DNA of 64,000 bases from CAWIHK01 sp963835935. GTDB taxonomy: Bacteria > Bacteroidota > Ignavibacteria > UBA10030 > CAVZMI01. The notes beneath the pieces were generated by a model that had not been told where the DNA came from, did not search any database, and saw only the letters and a program-made list of their open reading frames with translations. The translations under genes were made by a program, and so were the position numbers. Shown here one piece after another: positions 36,201 to 43,897 of this stretch (positions are counted from its first letter, which is position 1; each line of letters starts with the position of its first letter). Location of the stretch: NCBI GenBank assembly GCA_963835935.1, contig CAWIHK010000005.1, positions 248,001 through 312,000 on the forward strand. Reading direction: 5' to 3'.

Positions 36201-37325
36201 GAAGGTATGGGTATTCAATCGGGGGAACATGCACTTCTAGCCGAATCTATAGAAGAATGGATAGAGGCAATTGTCAGATTATATAATGATGAAACCTTAT
36301 GGAATAGACTTTCACAAAATGGCCAGTCGTTGATGGCCGAACGATATAGTACCGAGATAACCAGTGAAAGAATGAAACAGCTTCTTAGTTACAATTCATT
36401 CGAAGAGGTGAAAGCTCAAGCACATTCTTCTATCATTAACTCGAAACAGGGAATTGCGAAAACCGTCTCAATCGTGATCCTGACATACAACAATCTCGAG
36501 TATACAAAAAAATGTGTGGCAAGTATTCAAAAAAATACGAGGCAGCCTTATGAATTAATTTTTGTAGACAATGCCTCAAAAGATAACACGGTGAAGTACC
36601 TGAAAAAAATTCCCGATGCTAAACTTATATTGAATCGACAAAATGTCGGCTTCCCTTCAGGTTGCAATCAGGGAATAAAGGAAGCAACGGGCGAATATAT
36701 CGTCTTGTTGAATAATGATGTAATCGTTCCGAAGGATTGGCTGACTGGCTTAATTGAATGCGCCGAGAGCGATCCCACATTTGGTCTTGTCGGTCCAATG
36801 ACTAATAACATCAGCGGATTTCAACGTGAGATGGACTTTCATATTCCGGCCGGACAGGACTTTCAACAATTTGCGGCTGCTTATCGAAATAAACACAAAA
36901 AAGAATGGCAGCAGGTTTCAAGACTTGCAGGTTTTTGTCTCCTGATCAAAAAAGAATTAATTGAAAAAATTGGAGGACTCGATCCAATATTTGGAATCGG
37001 GAATTGCGAAGACGACGATTATGCATTGCGTGCAGCTTTAAGCAGTTACCGATGCGCGATTGCAGGAGATGTTATCGTCGATCATTTTGGCGGAGGAAGT
37101 TTCTTGAAAGATGGCCTGGGAGCATATTCGAATACGATAAAGAAAAATGAAGATATTTTCTTTGGGAAATGGGGTATAACACCGGAGGATTGGTGGCGGA
37201 AACAAACTTATCCGCTGAAACAGAATGAACTTTACATTCCTATTGATGGAAAAATTAACCTGAAGGATAAAATCAAATTGACGGAAAATTATCATATAGT
37301 AGGTGAAGATCAACTGCAAAATTAA
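30267..37325 (+). CDS. giant multidomain protein: methyltransferase / TPR / GT-A x3 / TPR / GT2 / GT4 / GT2
   Basis: 2,352 residues in one frame.
- 1-225, SAM methyltransferase (MLEIAPGFGRWTQYLK).
- about 290-375, TPR.
- about 435-660, GT-A domain with FMMIDDDIS.
- about 690-930, canonical GT2 (VLLPTYNRAD, VIDDGSTDTT, FFFDDDD, GGRSSCKRSLL).
- about 1010-1235, degenerate GT2.
- about 1258-1390, TPR related to the 46563 protein (EAKTLYEWGV).
- about 1400-1640, GT2-like (IIILTHNN, IVDDASTDGT) whose usual DxD site reads FWGQNAIP.
- about 1665-2050, GT4 (WFDYSFPLPDCSSG, GKIGEALAHGLPVITT).
- about 2068-2310, GT2 (VSIVILTYNN, FVDNASKDNT, LLNNDVIVP).
Such a protein could add several sugars in succession, with TPRs binding a protein acceptor or partner; this is inference. 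GAGAGGAG lies 6 nt before the ATG, 12 nt after the upstream stop. Confidence 0.87.
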   Translation: MPNLEQNKKYWDKVYNWKDGGEEWSANWGGSDMEWYGTLLPRLHSYLPVNTMLEIAPGFGRWTQYLKNYAKKIYLVDLSKTCIDHCRQRFKDEIHFEYFQNNGKSLAMIPSCSIDLVFSFDSLVHGEANVIKAYIKQLAQKLTPNGVGIIHHSNLDDLIERPTPEQSHWRAQSVGGSLFIEICRQNGLCPISQEIINWGGSFLLDCITVFTPNGSRFERDLIIRENPEFMAEAHRLKLMSELYKDFGKVSYESTDPENSVAKKNSQLIVHSLNQPTTSIKYEDQPATAINLKGEIAQAEQLIESKNYIEAEAILEKILSNFPPTTQIMNNLSIVKICQNKYNEAMKILKSIISIDPENKIANENIRNIQLKLNQTVESIKSDEQYESSINVLESEPVNQAAGDRHENPEDLSSESHTPIVSIDCTNVSSEPSEKAKKKVLIVGIYLSDERNNIDHIVKNLSCSSQVEVTQKWFAMGNRRSSSPKVAEVTVDIINYRKPKFQILNEVIANEQLSDYDYFMMIDDDISLPEKFIDRFIDLQSKLNFVIAQPARTSNSYIDHPIVEQQRGVIARETHFVEIGPVVSFHKSVYNLILPFDLRSPMGWGYELIWAYRIFRQGLKMGIIDSIPVEHSMRKPVAYYDWEKANKQRDELLKECDYLSLDKCYSVLNVITNEGNIRLDRLPDGFSKEPLISVLLPTYNRADLLVHCLESLTFQSLPADQFEVIVIDDGSTDTTRELCRSYSQKLTLRYLRIENSGISSAKNMAIFLARAPIVFFFDDDDIAGRDFLAEHVKAHKANPKNNIAVLGYTQWAPSLKVNETMKYVMDIGQFLFSYVNLENGQMLDFTYFWGGRSSCKRSLLVRHGIFNQDLRLYPEDIELGYRLSKFGLQVIFNKNAVQYMNRSLTFDQYCNRCERQGAAQVKFGLLHNDPIVQQYCQTADAQERWKSIEPLLQQAINRVHELEALLALQQESEVEQTLIQELWSLYNWAFNAFKTKGIVTAKKARKIFTSIFIPLEKGNFSRVDQVDRLVNGAKKHPHEIVVIVDETESDNLQQLNLFRESDARPNVIRKAPDCDFGFLINRSLSALKGDAAVIVYGSSALDEEWLNCMIEAIQDSGVGLEIGISKSTLNSIKQKTSVGQNDCLSILDSQERNICVFIKREVIREIGGLDDRFSSGNYQLFDYCLRTQVAGYKTIVVGDIFTESYMSNDSVKEKFGNISEADNNTKSFIEKWDASPREILSTNKQYKSRIIKYPINQDRFIENFERSLLHIKENDFARAVKTLEKSLEVYHECERRGYDQISYDDVLNLAGNTYLTNNDLQQARRLFQEELKLNPQSSRACMGLGNVFFAAGSFNEAKTLYEWGVINDRMNQFAVTSLANVNKELGLASNDNRVLASIVPVASIIILTHNNQTYIKECLQSLDKYTHDPFEAIIVDDASTDGTQKYLKQLANDRIEYKVILNTEELSYVDRCNQAVKMARAGNLIFWGQNAIPQENWLKYLLEIVENDMQVGIVGSKIIGADGKLIQAGGVVYADGSLDNFGYGDTWNRPKYNHIREVDYVSSSGILIRKAVWDELGGFDPDYHPGSYMDADLCFMVRKADYKVLYSPFSKIILFEGKNGENENSIEAKLERTFNQKKFCAKWVNELTQQYKHTNQNVIRGSWRSSGKRVLWFDYSFPLPDCSSGSLRMNNLMKIMVKLGHKVTYAALVGTDPNNYLVEMQKLGVESVSLQYENWRGEEVSKKEIIIDNILDALEIEAKDYEVVWFSFYYVARLFIDKIRKRLPNAIFYADSVNIHYLREKREAELSKDKEKHQRAKQTKLDELNLYSKADAVIVVTDQDREVLLKELPHKSVFIMPNVHDIVPLEHGFTARKDLLFVGGFYHKPNVDAMLYFYNDIFPWVKENIPDIKLWIVGSNPPDEIKALANESVTVTGWVKETKPYLDACRISIAPLRYGAGMKGKIGEALAHGLPVITTKIGSEGMGIQSGEHALLAESIEEWIEAIVRLYNDETLWNRLSQNGQSLMAERYSTEITSERMKQLLSYNSFEEVKAQAHSSIINSKQGIAKTVSIVILTYNNLEYTKKCVASIQKNTRQPYELIFVDNASKDNTVKYLKKIPDAKLILNRQNVGFPSGCNQGIKEATGEYIVLLNNDVIVPKDWLTGLIECAESDPTFGLVGPMTNNISGFQREMDFHIPAGQDFQQFAAAYRNKHKKEWQQVSRLAGFCLLIKKELIEKIGGLDPIFGIGNCEDDDYALRAALSSYRCAIAGDVIVDHFGGGSFLKDGLGAYSNTIKKNEDIFFGKWGITPEDWWRKQTYPLKQNELYIPIDGKINLKDKIKLTENYHIVGEDQLQN

Positions 37326-37331
37326 TATTCT

Positions 37332-38573
37332 ATGAATCAAAATAATACAACTAAAAAACCACTTCTTTCTCTAACCCTTGTCGTGAAGAATGAAGAAAAA
37401 TATGTTGACGGCTGTCTTCAATCTGTGCATGGTATTGCTGATGAAATTATTATTGTAGACACGGGATCCACTGATCGAACGATCGAGATTGCGCAAAGCC
37501 ACGGAGTCCAGATCAATCATTTTCCGTGGATCGATGATTTTTCCGCCGCGCGAAATAACGCATTACAATATGCAACAGGAGAATGGGTTCTTGTTCTAGA
37601 CGCCGATGAGAGGTTGAAGGTCAAGGATAAGGCTGAGTTTTTAAATTTTCTGGATCAACCCAACATCGAGGGAGGGTTCATCTCTATTCATAATAAACAA
37701 AATGATGGCGAACTAGTCGAGTACTTAGTTCATAAAGCTGTTCGTCTTTTTCGCCGCCGCCCTGAATATCGTTTCACCGGCAGTATTCACGAAGATATTC
37801 TTCCTTCCATCCTCCAAAATAATGGGTGTGTGAAAGAAGTTCCTGCATGGATCGAGCATTTTGGATATAGCAAAGATAATATCGAGAAGAAGAACCGTAA
37901 CTTATCTCTTCTTTTTAAAAAAGTTGAAGAAGAAGGAGAAAATTTTGTAAATGTGTTCTATATTGCAAAACAACTGGCATCTGCAAAACGATTTTCTGAA
38001 AGCATTCTATATTTTAAGAAAACTCTTGAGTTGTTCCGGCCAGGTTATCACGAAGAAAGTATTGCTTTCCAGGCATGTCTGAACGCCGCTCAGGCATCTT
38101 TGTCTGTGGGAGATCTCGGTGCAATGGATTATTTCCTTCTTCAATCCAACAATTATAAAAATACCGACCTGAATAATTCATGGCTGCTCGAAATTGTACG
38201 TGCCGAATACAACGAACGACGAGGAGACGCAAAATCAGCTCTTGCCGCATTGGACAATGCGATCTCGATAATTGATTCCACACCATCGATAGGATCCGTG
38301 AGATACGACAAATTGTTTGTTCGAAAAGGGAATTTATTTTTTCAGTTGCAGTCTTTCGACGATGCACTTTCGAGTTATGAAAAAGCACAAAAAGCGAACA
38401 CGCAATGGGATGTGCCCGCGATTCTTGCGGGAGCTTGTTACCTCTTGCTTGGAAATATCCGATCCGCGGAAACATGCTATGATACCGCATTGGTTTGTAA
38501 CCCGGCGTCAACTGCCGGTCGAAAAGGATTCATGCTTTGTCAAGAGTTATCAAAAGGAAAAGTGAATGCCTGA
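37332..38573 (+). CDS. GT2 glycosyltransferase with C-terminal TPRs (SunS/WaaE-like)
   Basis: 413 residues. The N-terminal GT2 domain has the features of the WaaE/SunS branch: LVVKNEEKYVDGCLQS, IIVDTGSTDRTIE, WIDDFSAARNNAL and the DxD site LVLDADER. Helical TPR-like repeats follow from about residue 205 (FYIAKQLASAKRFSESILYFKK, then ALAALDNAISI, SFDDALSSYEKAQ). The family includes lipopolysaccharide core transferases and peptide S-glycosyltransferases with TPRs that hold the acceptor peptide. The role here is likely addition of one sugar to a protein or lipid acceptor. It starts 6 nt after the giant upstream gene and overlaps the following paralog by 8 nt. Confidence 0.85.
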   Translation: MNQNNTTKKPLLSLTLVVKNEEKYVDGCLQSVHGIADEIIIVDTGSTDRTIEIAQSHGVQINHFPWIDDFSAARNNALQYATGEWVLVLDADERLKVKDKAEFLNFLDQPNIEGGFISIHNKQNDGELVEYLVHKAVRLFRRRPEYRFTGSIHEDILPSILQNNGCVKEVPAWIEHFGYSKDNIEKKNRNLSLLFKKVEEEGENFVNVFYIAKQLASAKRFSESILYFKKTLELFRPGYHEESIAFQACLNAAQASLSVGDLGAMDYFLLQSNNYKNTDLNNSWLLEIVRAEYNERRGDAKSALAALDNAISIIDSTPSIGSVRYDKLFVRKGNLFFQLQSFDDALSSYEKAQKANTQWDVPAILAGACYLLLGNIRSAETCYDTALVCNPASTAGRKGFMLCQELSKGKVNA

Positions 38574-40119
38574 AACATTATCTGTTACAATGATAGTGAA
38601 GAATGAAGAAAAATTTCTCGAAGGTTGTCTTCAATCTATAAAAAATGTCGCAGACGAATTGATTATAGTCGACACCGGCTCTACAGATCGCACATGCGAA
38701 ATAGCGCGCCAGTATGGCGCACAGTTGTATAATTTCTCATGGATAAACGACTTCGCCGCTGCGCGAAATGAAGCGCTGAAACACGCAACCTGCAGCTGGG
38801 TGCTTTACGTCGATGCAGACGAGCGAGTCAAACCCGAACAGCATCGGAAATTACGCTGGATGCTCGAAGATAAAAGAGTCGATGCATGGTATCTGAAATT
38901 GCGTTGTCCAAACGGCACAGACAAATCGGCGATCGAGCATCTTGTGCCTTATCCGCGGTTGTTCAGGCGAATGCCCGGTCTCGCATTCGTTGGACGGATT
39001 CACGAACAAATCACGCCCGCACTTGCCGAACGGAAGGCACGCTTTAAGGATAGTGATATCGTAATAGATCATTTAGGATATGCCCAGAATGAAGAAATTA
39101 TTCGACAGAAACAGGAACGTAATCTCGTAATGCTGAGCCAACAAGTGACGGACGAACCAAAAAATGCTTATGTCCACTATCAGCTCGGTCAAACATTGAT
39201 AATATTGAAAAGGGTTGATGAAGGACTCGATCACCTAAAAAAGGCTTTAGAAATAGGCAACCTTAGTCATGCTATTCATGCTTCTATTTACGGAATTTTC
39301 GCTGGTCAATCGCTAGAAAATAAAATGTACGGAGATGTCGAAGAACAAGCTGCTCTCTCCTTGAAGTATGCACCCAGACAGCGTCACGCTCACCTGATGT
39401 TAATGGAATCCTACATCAATCAAAAGCGCTGGAATGAGGCATTGAAAGAGATCGACCTGATTTATTCTATGATTACAAATCCGTCAAAACAAAATATTTC
39501 GGATGTCGCTACCGATGCCGTAGTTCAACCGGAATATATATTGTATAAGAGAGGGAGTTGTTTAGCTGAGTTGGAAAAAAACGATGAGGCAATTCATGCA
39601 TATGAACAATCCCTTCAGGCACGCCCCGATTATTTCCCATCAATTGCCGAATTAAGCTACCGGTGGAAACAAGCAGGCGATTTATCGAAAGCAAAAGAGT
39701 ACACCGAAAAAGCTCTTGCAATAAGACCCGATAATGCAAAATTACGCGAGATGCTTGCTAATATTTTGATCGATATGGGTGAGTTTACACAGGCGGTGGA
39801 TCATTTGAATACTTTGCTTGAGGCTGATCCGGAAAACAGAAATTACTTATTCTTTATCGCTCGATGCAATGTGGAATTAAAACATTTTGATGTAGCTGAG
39901 GAATTATTTCTCAAGATCATCGACATTGCTCCGGAAGTCCCGGACACATACCGGCATCTTGCAGGCGTGTACATACGACAGAATAATTATTTTAAAGCAC
40001 TCGATTGCTTTATGGCATTACACCAACTGTTGCCGAATGATGAAGATGTGAAACGAAAAATGACTGCTTTGTATATGAAGGTGGAACAGGAAAAAGCTGC
40101 ACAACAAGAGGCTGGTTAA
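38566..40119 (+). CDS. GT2 glycosyltransferase with C-terminal TPRs, tandem paralog
   Basis: 517 residues. The GT2 domain parallels the upstream gene almost motif by motif (TMIVKNEEKFLEGCLQS, IIVDTGSTDRTCEIA, WINDFAAARNEAL, YVDADERVKP). It carries a longer TPR tail of about eight repeats between residues 200 and 510 (AYVHYQLGQTLIILKR, AIHAYEQSLQARPDY, FKALDCFMALHQLLPND). The two genes are a tandem duplication that has diverged mainly in the TPR part, which would fit different acceptors. Its start lies within the last 8 nt of the upstream gene, so translation is probably coupled. Last gene of the plus-strand locus; no clear terminator was seen in the 57-bp convergent gap that follows. Confidence 0.85.
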   Translation: MPETLSVTMIVKNEEKFLEGCLQSIKNVADELIIVDTGSTDRTCEIARQYGAQLYNFSWINDFAAARNEALKHATCSWVLYVDADERVKPEQHRKLRWMLEDKRVDAWYLKLRCPNGTDKSAIEHLVPYPRLFRRMPGLAFVGRIHEQITPALAERKARFKDSDIVIDHLGYAQNEEIIRQKQERNLVMLSQQVTDEPKNAYVHYQLGQTLIILKRVDEGLDHLKKALEIGNLSHAIHASIYGIFAGQSLENKMYGDVEEQAALSLKYAPRQRHAHLMLMESYINQKRWNEALKEIDLIYSMITNPSKQNISDVATDAVVQPEYILYKRGSCLAELEKNDEAIHAYEQSLQARPDYFPSIAELSYRWKQAGDLSKAKEYTEKALAIRPDNAKLREMLANILIDMGEFTQAVDHLNTLLEADPENRNYLFFIARCNVELKHFDVAEELFLKIIDIAPEVPDTYRHLAGVYIRQNNYFKALDCFMALHQLLPNDEDVKRKMTALYMKVEQEKAAQQEAG

Positions 40120-40176
40120 ACAGTGTTAAATATAAAGTACTTATTTCTTACATTTTTTGATTAATCCAAAGATAAT

Positions 40177-41049
40177 TTAACGATCCAGCAGAAATATCAG
40201 CGCCGATCCGGCGACCATGATCGTCGCTCCAATAAGTTTACGATAAAATGTTCCTTCTTTGAAAAAATGAAAACCGAATAACACGCTTACGATCGCTGAA
40301 AGTTGAAACAACGCCAGCGCATATCCCACCTCCATATTTTGAAAAACGTAGTTAGTGCTTAACTGCATTAAGCCGATACATGCTATCAATAACAAATATT
40401 TTTGAAATCCACGGCCGGCATAGCTTAATTGTTCGGCTAAGATTATTTTTTTGTCTCCCAATACTAATAAAAAAGAGAAAACGGCACCGAACCAACACCA
40501 AATTGCAAATGCGAAGTTCGGAGATGAATCGAGAATTATTTTTTTGATGAACACAGCCTCGGTCGCCGCGCAGACCGTTGCCCAAAGGCGATATTGAATG
40601 TCTGCACGTTTAAAAATATGCCAGGAAAATTTCTTCGGTGTAGAACCAAGAACAAAATAACTTCCCCAGATGATAAGGAAGATACCCAAGCAACCTGAAA
40701 ATCCGGGATATTCTCTGAGAATGAAAATCCCGCCGATGATGCCTACGACAGATTTGTACGCATTGATCGGGCCGAGTACGGAGAGTTCGCCATACTGCAA
40801 TGCTTTGATGAGAAATCCATTCCCTACCGCTCCCAATAAACCGACAAGAAATGAAAATACCCAGAATTGAAAAGAGAACTGGCACAAATGAACATTCGTT
40901 GAGAACAATCCGCAGATTATTCCTAAAGAAAGGTAGGTGAGGAAATTTACAAATAGCGGAGATGTTTTTTCTGTCGCTAATTGTTTTTGAATAACATTCG
41001 CGAAAGGATTGGAAAGTATTCGTATGACGACGGCAAAAAAGGATAGCAT
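40177..41049 (-). CDS. EamA/DMT-superfamily membrane transporter
   Basis: 290 residues forming about ten transmembrane helices in two repeated halves of five, the layout of the drug/metabolite transporter (EamA) family. The first half has GAVGNGFLIKALQYGELSVL and GPINAYKSVVGIIGGI. The second has LMQLSTNYVFQNMEVGYALALFQLS. Inner-membrane carrier; substrate unknown. Members near glycan loci sometimes move small metabolites or lipid-linked sugars, but nothing in the sequence decides this. It converges on the plus-strand glycan operon. A hexamer-repeat tract lies just upstream. Confidence 0.8.
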   Translation of the reverse strand: MLSFFAVVIRILSNPFANVIQKQLATEKTSPLFVNFLTYLSLGIICGLFSTNVHLCQFSFQFWVFSFLVGLLGAVGNGFLIKALQYGELSVLGPINAYKSVVGIIGGIFILREYPGFSGCLGIFLIIWGSYFVLGSTPKKFSWHIFKRADIQYRLWATVCAATEAVFIKKIILDSSPNFAFAIWCWFGAVFSFLLVLGDKKIILAEQLSYAGRGFQKYLLLIACIGLMQLSTNYVFQNMEVGYALALFQLSAIVSVLFGFHFFKEGTFYRKLIGATIMVAGSALIFLLDR

Positions 41050-41102
41050 CTATATCTTATAGCTGAGTATTATTTCCGTTTAATTTATTCAAGATAAACA
41101 AA

Positions 41103-41160
41103 GTGCAATCAAGAGCAAGAGTGAGATTAAGATCAAGGTTAAGATCAAGAACACAAGGGT
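41103..41160 (+). repeat. degenerate hexanucleotide repeat tract
   Basis: Purine-rich tract with 6-bp period (AAGAGC AAGAGT GAGATT AAGATC AAGGTT AAGATC AAGAAC), like the one at 13945-14015 on the other strand. Found between the EamA gene and the Mut7-C gene. Confidence 0.6.
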
Positions 41161-41936
41161 CATGTGGGGGGAGACGAAGGATTCGTCGTTTCTTTAATTT
41201 CTCGAATAAGATTTTCAATGTACTCATTCATCCGCTCATAGTGCGATCCTTTCCAATACACATGATCGCATTGACGGCAATAATAAAACTCCTGATAATA
41301 TTCTTGCACTCTCGGCGGAAGCCGATGGACTATATCTTCCTTTGGAATTGATTCCAGCAGCATGTTGCAGCAAATACATCTGCAAAATGGGTTAATCATT
41401 TCACAGAGATCGAAGCGTGTCATAATTTCAATAAGTTGTTGCCGGGGCTGACAGGAATGAACTTTATATCCTCGCTGTAACGATTCGTGATGGAGAAGTT
41501 CTCTGTCTTTGCTTAGAAGCGCTCTTCTTTCGTCGAGGGACGAATTTAAAAGTTCTATATCAGTTGCATCCGCTTTATATGATGTATCGAATCCAAGCAT
41601 GCGAAGCAATGATGCTAATTTCCCGAGATGAACATCGCATATAAAACGAGGGATTCTTAAAGGTGATGATCGTAATGTACAAATATCGCTGATATCGAAT
41701 GATTCGAAGACAGGATAATAACTGACGTGATCGCCTTCATGGAGCTCCGCATCAAATGCAGCAGATGAACCGTTGTGCAGAACAAGATCGATCTGGTCGG
41801 TTGGAATATTATAGTTAGTAAGAATATTGCGGATAGTTCGATGCGGTTCAATGAAAACTTGAAATTCTTTTCCGCGTTGAGCAGGAGGAAGAAAGTCGTT
41901 TAGTTCGGCATAAAATCTCACAGTAATCTGGAGCAT
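41160..41936 (-). CDS. Ub-Mut7-C protein: ubiquitin-like domain plus Mut7-C PIN-like RNase domain
   Basis: 258 residues. Residues 1-80 are a beta-grasp, ThiS/MoaD-like domain (VRFYAELNDFLPP, GDHVSYYPVFE). From about 95 the Mut7-C domain follows: FICDVHLGKLASLLRMLGFDT and LLSKDRELL carry the acidic residues of a PIN-like nuclease. A C-terminal zinc ribbon (CRCICCNMLLE, then YYCRQCDHVYWKGSHY) completes it. This fusion is widespread in bacteria. A role in RNA processing has been proposed for the family, but its substrate is not established. Three TGA/TAA-free Pro-rich residues end the protein within the hexamer tract boundary. No operon partner is obvious. Confidence 0.88.
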   Translation of the reverse strand: MLQITVRFYAELNDFLPPAQRGKEFQVFIEPHRTIRNILTNYNIPTDQIDLVLHNGSSAAFDAELHEGDHVSYYPVFESFDISDICTLRSSPLRIPRFICDVHLGKLASLLRMLGFDTSYKADATDIELLNSSLDERRALLSKDRELLHHESLQRGYKVHSCQPRQQLIEIMTRFDLCEMINPFCRCICCNMLLESIPKEDIVHRLPPRVQEYYQEFYYCRQCDHVYWKGSHYERMNEYIENLIREIKETTNPSSPPT

Positions 41937-41968
41937 AAAGCAAACCGTCCTTTAACGCAATCGCCTTC

Positions 41969-42787
41969 CTACATGAATTTTATATGGACCATAAACATTA
42001 TGTTCAAAAAATCGGATATAAAAGTTCCAAATTTATTTTTAAACGGCAAATTCCTTTTTATATTTTTAAAGAGTGGATATTCTGCAATTAATACTATTCT
42101 ATTATCCCAGCATTGAATTTCTTTCGCAGTTTTAATTCCCCATTTAAGAATTGAATTTTCATCCATGCCGCCGGCTTTAATTACTTTTTCATTTGCCACT
42201 TTTACACCGAGCGGCGAGGCTGCATCGAATGCTATTTCACTTCCCGGGAATACGTCCGCAAGTTTACAGAAAAAACTCTTCATTTGGTTTTCTTCAAAAT
42301 AATAGAGAACGCCTGCGGATAAAAATAAGACTCCATCGTCAACTTTTATCCGTTTCATCCATGCATCATCAAGAAGAGAACATGCAATGCACTTGCTTCG
42401 GTCGCTTTCCGGAATTAACGCCTGTCGCAGATCGATAACATCCGGTAAATCAAGATCATACCACAATAATTTTCCATTATCGATCTGCTGAAATGTCGTA
42501 TCCAGACCGCATCCCATATTTACAACCAATGCCTTCGGATGTTTTAGTAAAAATTGTCTAACGATTCCATCGATATGCAAACTGCGAGCTACCCAGGCTA
42601 ATTGAGATATATAACTGATGTTTTTTGAAAGTGGTGAAAAATCATGGTTTATTTTTTCAATGATGTCAACGGCAGTTTTGTCGATTAATAAGGGTTTCTT
42701 CTTTTGAGTTTCTACGGCACGTCCCCAAAGTGGAAGAAGAAGTGTTTTTTGAACGTTCTGCAGATTTATTTCAATTTTTCCTGGCAT
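41969..42787 (-). CDS. leucine carboxyl methyltransferase (LCM/Tcmp-like) family protein
   Basis: 272 residues. SAM-binding elements of the LCM/Tcmp branch are present: ALVVNMGCGLDTTFQQ, WYDLDLPDVIDLRQ and FLSAGVLYYFEE. Related bacterial enzymes methylate small molecules such as polyketide intermediates; the eukaryotic relatives methylate protein carboxyl groups. Substrate here unknown. The gene stands between the Mut7-C and GH16 genes, in the same direction but without tight spacing. Confidence 0.8.
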   Translation of the reverse strand: MPGKIEINLQNVQKTLLLPLWGRAVETQKKKPLLIDKTAVDIIEKINHDFSPLSKNISYISQLAWVARSLHIDGIVRQFLLKHPKALVVNMGCGLDTTFQQIDNGKLLWYDLDLPDVIDLRQALIPESDRSKCIACSLLDDAWMKRIKVDDGVLFLSAGVLYYFEENQMKSFFCKLADVFPGSEIAFDAASPLGVKVANEKVIKAGGMDENSILKWGIKTAKEIQCWDNRIVLIAEYPLFKNIKRNLPFKNKFGTFISDFLNIMFMVHIKFM

Positions 42788-42830
42788 ACATTCTTTTTTC
42801 TATGTTGTTGTAGATAAATTGAAACGTCGC

Positions 42831-43880
42831 TCATTTCAGCAAAATTAATTTTTTAGTTTCAGTGAATTTACCATCTTGTAAACGATAAAAATAGATACTG
42901 CTTGGCAAATCTGCTGCATTCCATGTCCGCGAGTAATTTCCTGCTGACATTTCTTCTGAAACAATTGTAGTTACTTCTCTTCCTTTTAAATTAAATACCT
43001 TGAGCGACACGAACGATTGTGTTGGAATGCTAAATGAAATCGACGTCGATGGATTGCATGGATTCGGATAGTTTTGTGAAAGGGCAAACCGACTTGGAAT
43101 GTTATTATTATCTCTTGCAATATTTGTGAAGAGCTGATAAACTCTCACATAATCAACAAACATCGTATCGGGAAACGACGTAGTGCTATCGGGACTTCCG
43201 GGCCAATACCCGCCGATTGCCAAGTTCAAGATGATAAAAAAAGGGAGATGAAATGCTTCGGTACTATTAATATTGTTCTTAATATTTTCCTGCCAGTATT
43301 GACGATCATCGACAAACCATTTAATTGAATCCGGATTCCATTCTATTGAAAAAATTTTATATTGAGCAATATCATACGTCGTCTTCCCGCCTGATGAAAC
43401 ATGTCCGCCGCGATCCCAATGAATTGTACCATAAACTGAGTCATTGTTATTTATATGTTCCATTATATCGATCTCACCGCATTTAGGCCAGTCAACCTGT
43501 GAATAATCATTACCGAGAAGCCAAAAAGCCGGCCATGTCCCTTTTCCTTTTGGCAATTTAATTCGGGCTTCGATCTTTCCATAAGTAAATGATCGGACTC
43601 CTTGCGTTTTTAATCGTGCTGATGTGTAATTCCTTCCACCAAAAGATTCTTTTTTTGCAATAAATAGCAAGTTGCCATTTTCCACAGTGGCATTTTCGGT
43701 TCGATCGGTGTAATATTCCAATTCATTATTACCCCAACCGCTTCCACCAATATCGAATTTCCAATTTGATGTATCGATAGTTGTTCCGCTAAATTCGTCT
43801 GCCCAAATGAGATTCCAGGTTTGTGCCCGACCAAATGAAATCCCGAACACCAATAGAATGATTATGTATATCTTTTTCAT
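42831..43880 (-). CDS. secreted GH16 beta-glucanase (laminarinase-like) with T9SS sorting domain
   Basis: 349 residues. Signal peptide about 1-19. The GH16 domain (about 20-255) has the catalytic EIDIME motif (Glu136, Asp138, Glu141), typical of laminarinase-type members, plus WPAFWLL and FFIILNLAIGG. The last 85 residues form a type A Por sorting domain: LSQNYPNPCNPSTSISFSIP, VFNLKGREVTTIVS and a final IYFYRL...TKKLILLK. The enzyme is thus likely exported by Sec, passed through the type IX secretion system and released or anchored outside. It would cut beta-1,3 or mixed-linkage glucans. The sorting domain is the strongest taxonomic mark in the window. Confidence 0.93.
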   Translation of the reverse strand: MKKIYIIILLVFGISFGRAQTWNLIWADEFSGTTIDTSNWKFDIGGSGWGNNELEYYTDRTENATVENGNLLFIAKKESFGGRNYTSARLKTQGVRSFTYGKIEARIKLPKGKGTWPAFWLLGNDYSQVDWPKCGEIDIMEHINNNDSVYGTIHWDRGGHVSSGGKTTYDIAQYKIFSIEWNPDSIKWFVDDRQYWQENIKNNINSTEAFHLPFFIILNLAIGGYWPGSPDSTTSFPDTMFVDYVRVYQLFTNIARDNNNIPSRFALSQNYPNPCNPSTSISFSIPTQSFVSLKVFNLKGREVTTIVSEEMSAGNYSRTWNAADLPSSIYFYRLQDGKFTETKKLILLK

Positions 43881-43897
43881 GATGCTGACGTAAGATA

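Noticed and set aside
41103..41351. Arg/Ser-rich open frame on the plus strand (MQSRARVRLRSR...)
   Set aside because: Its first part is the hexamer repeat and the rest is antisense to the Mut7-C gene.
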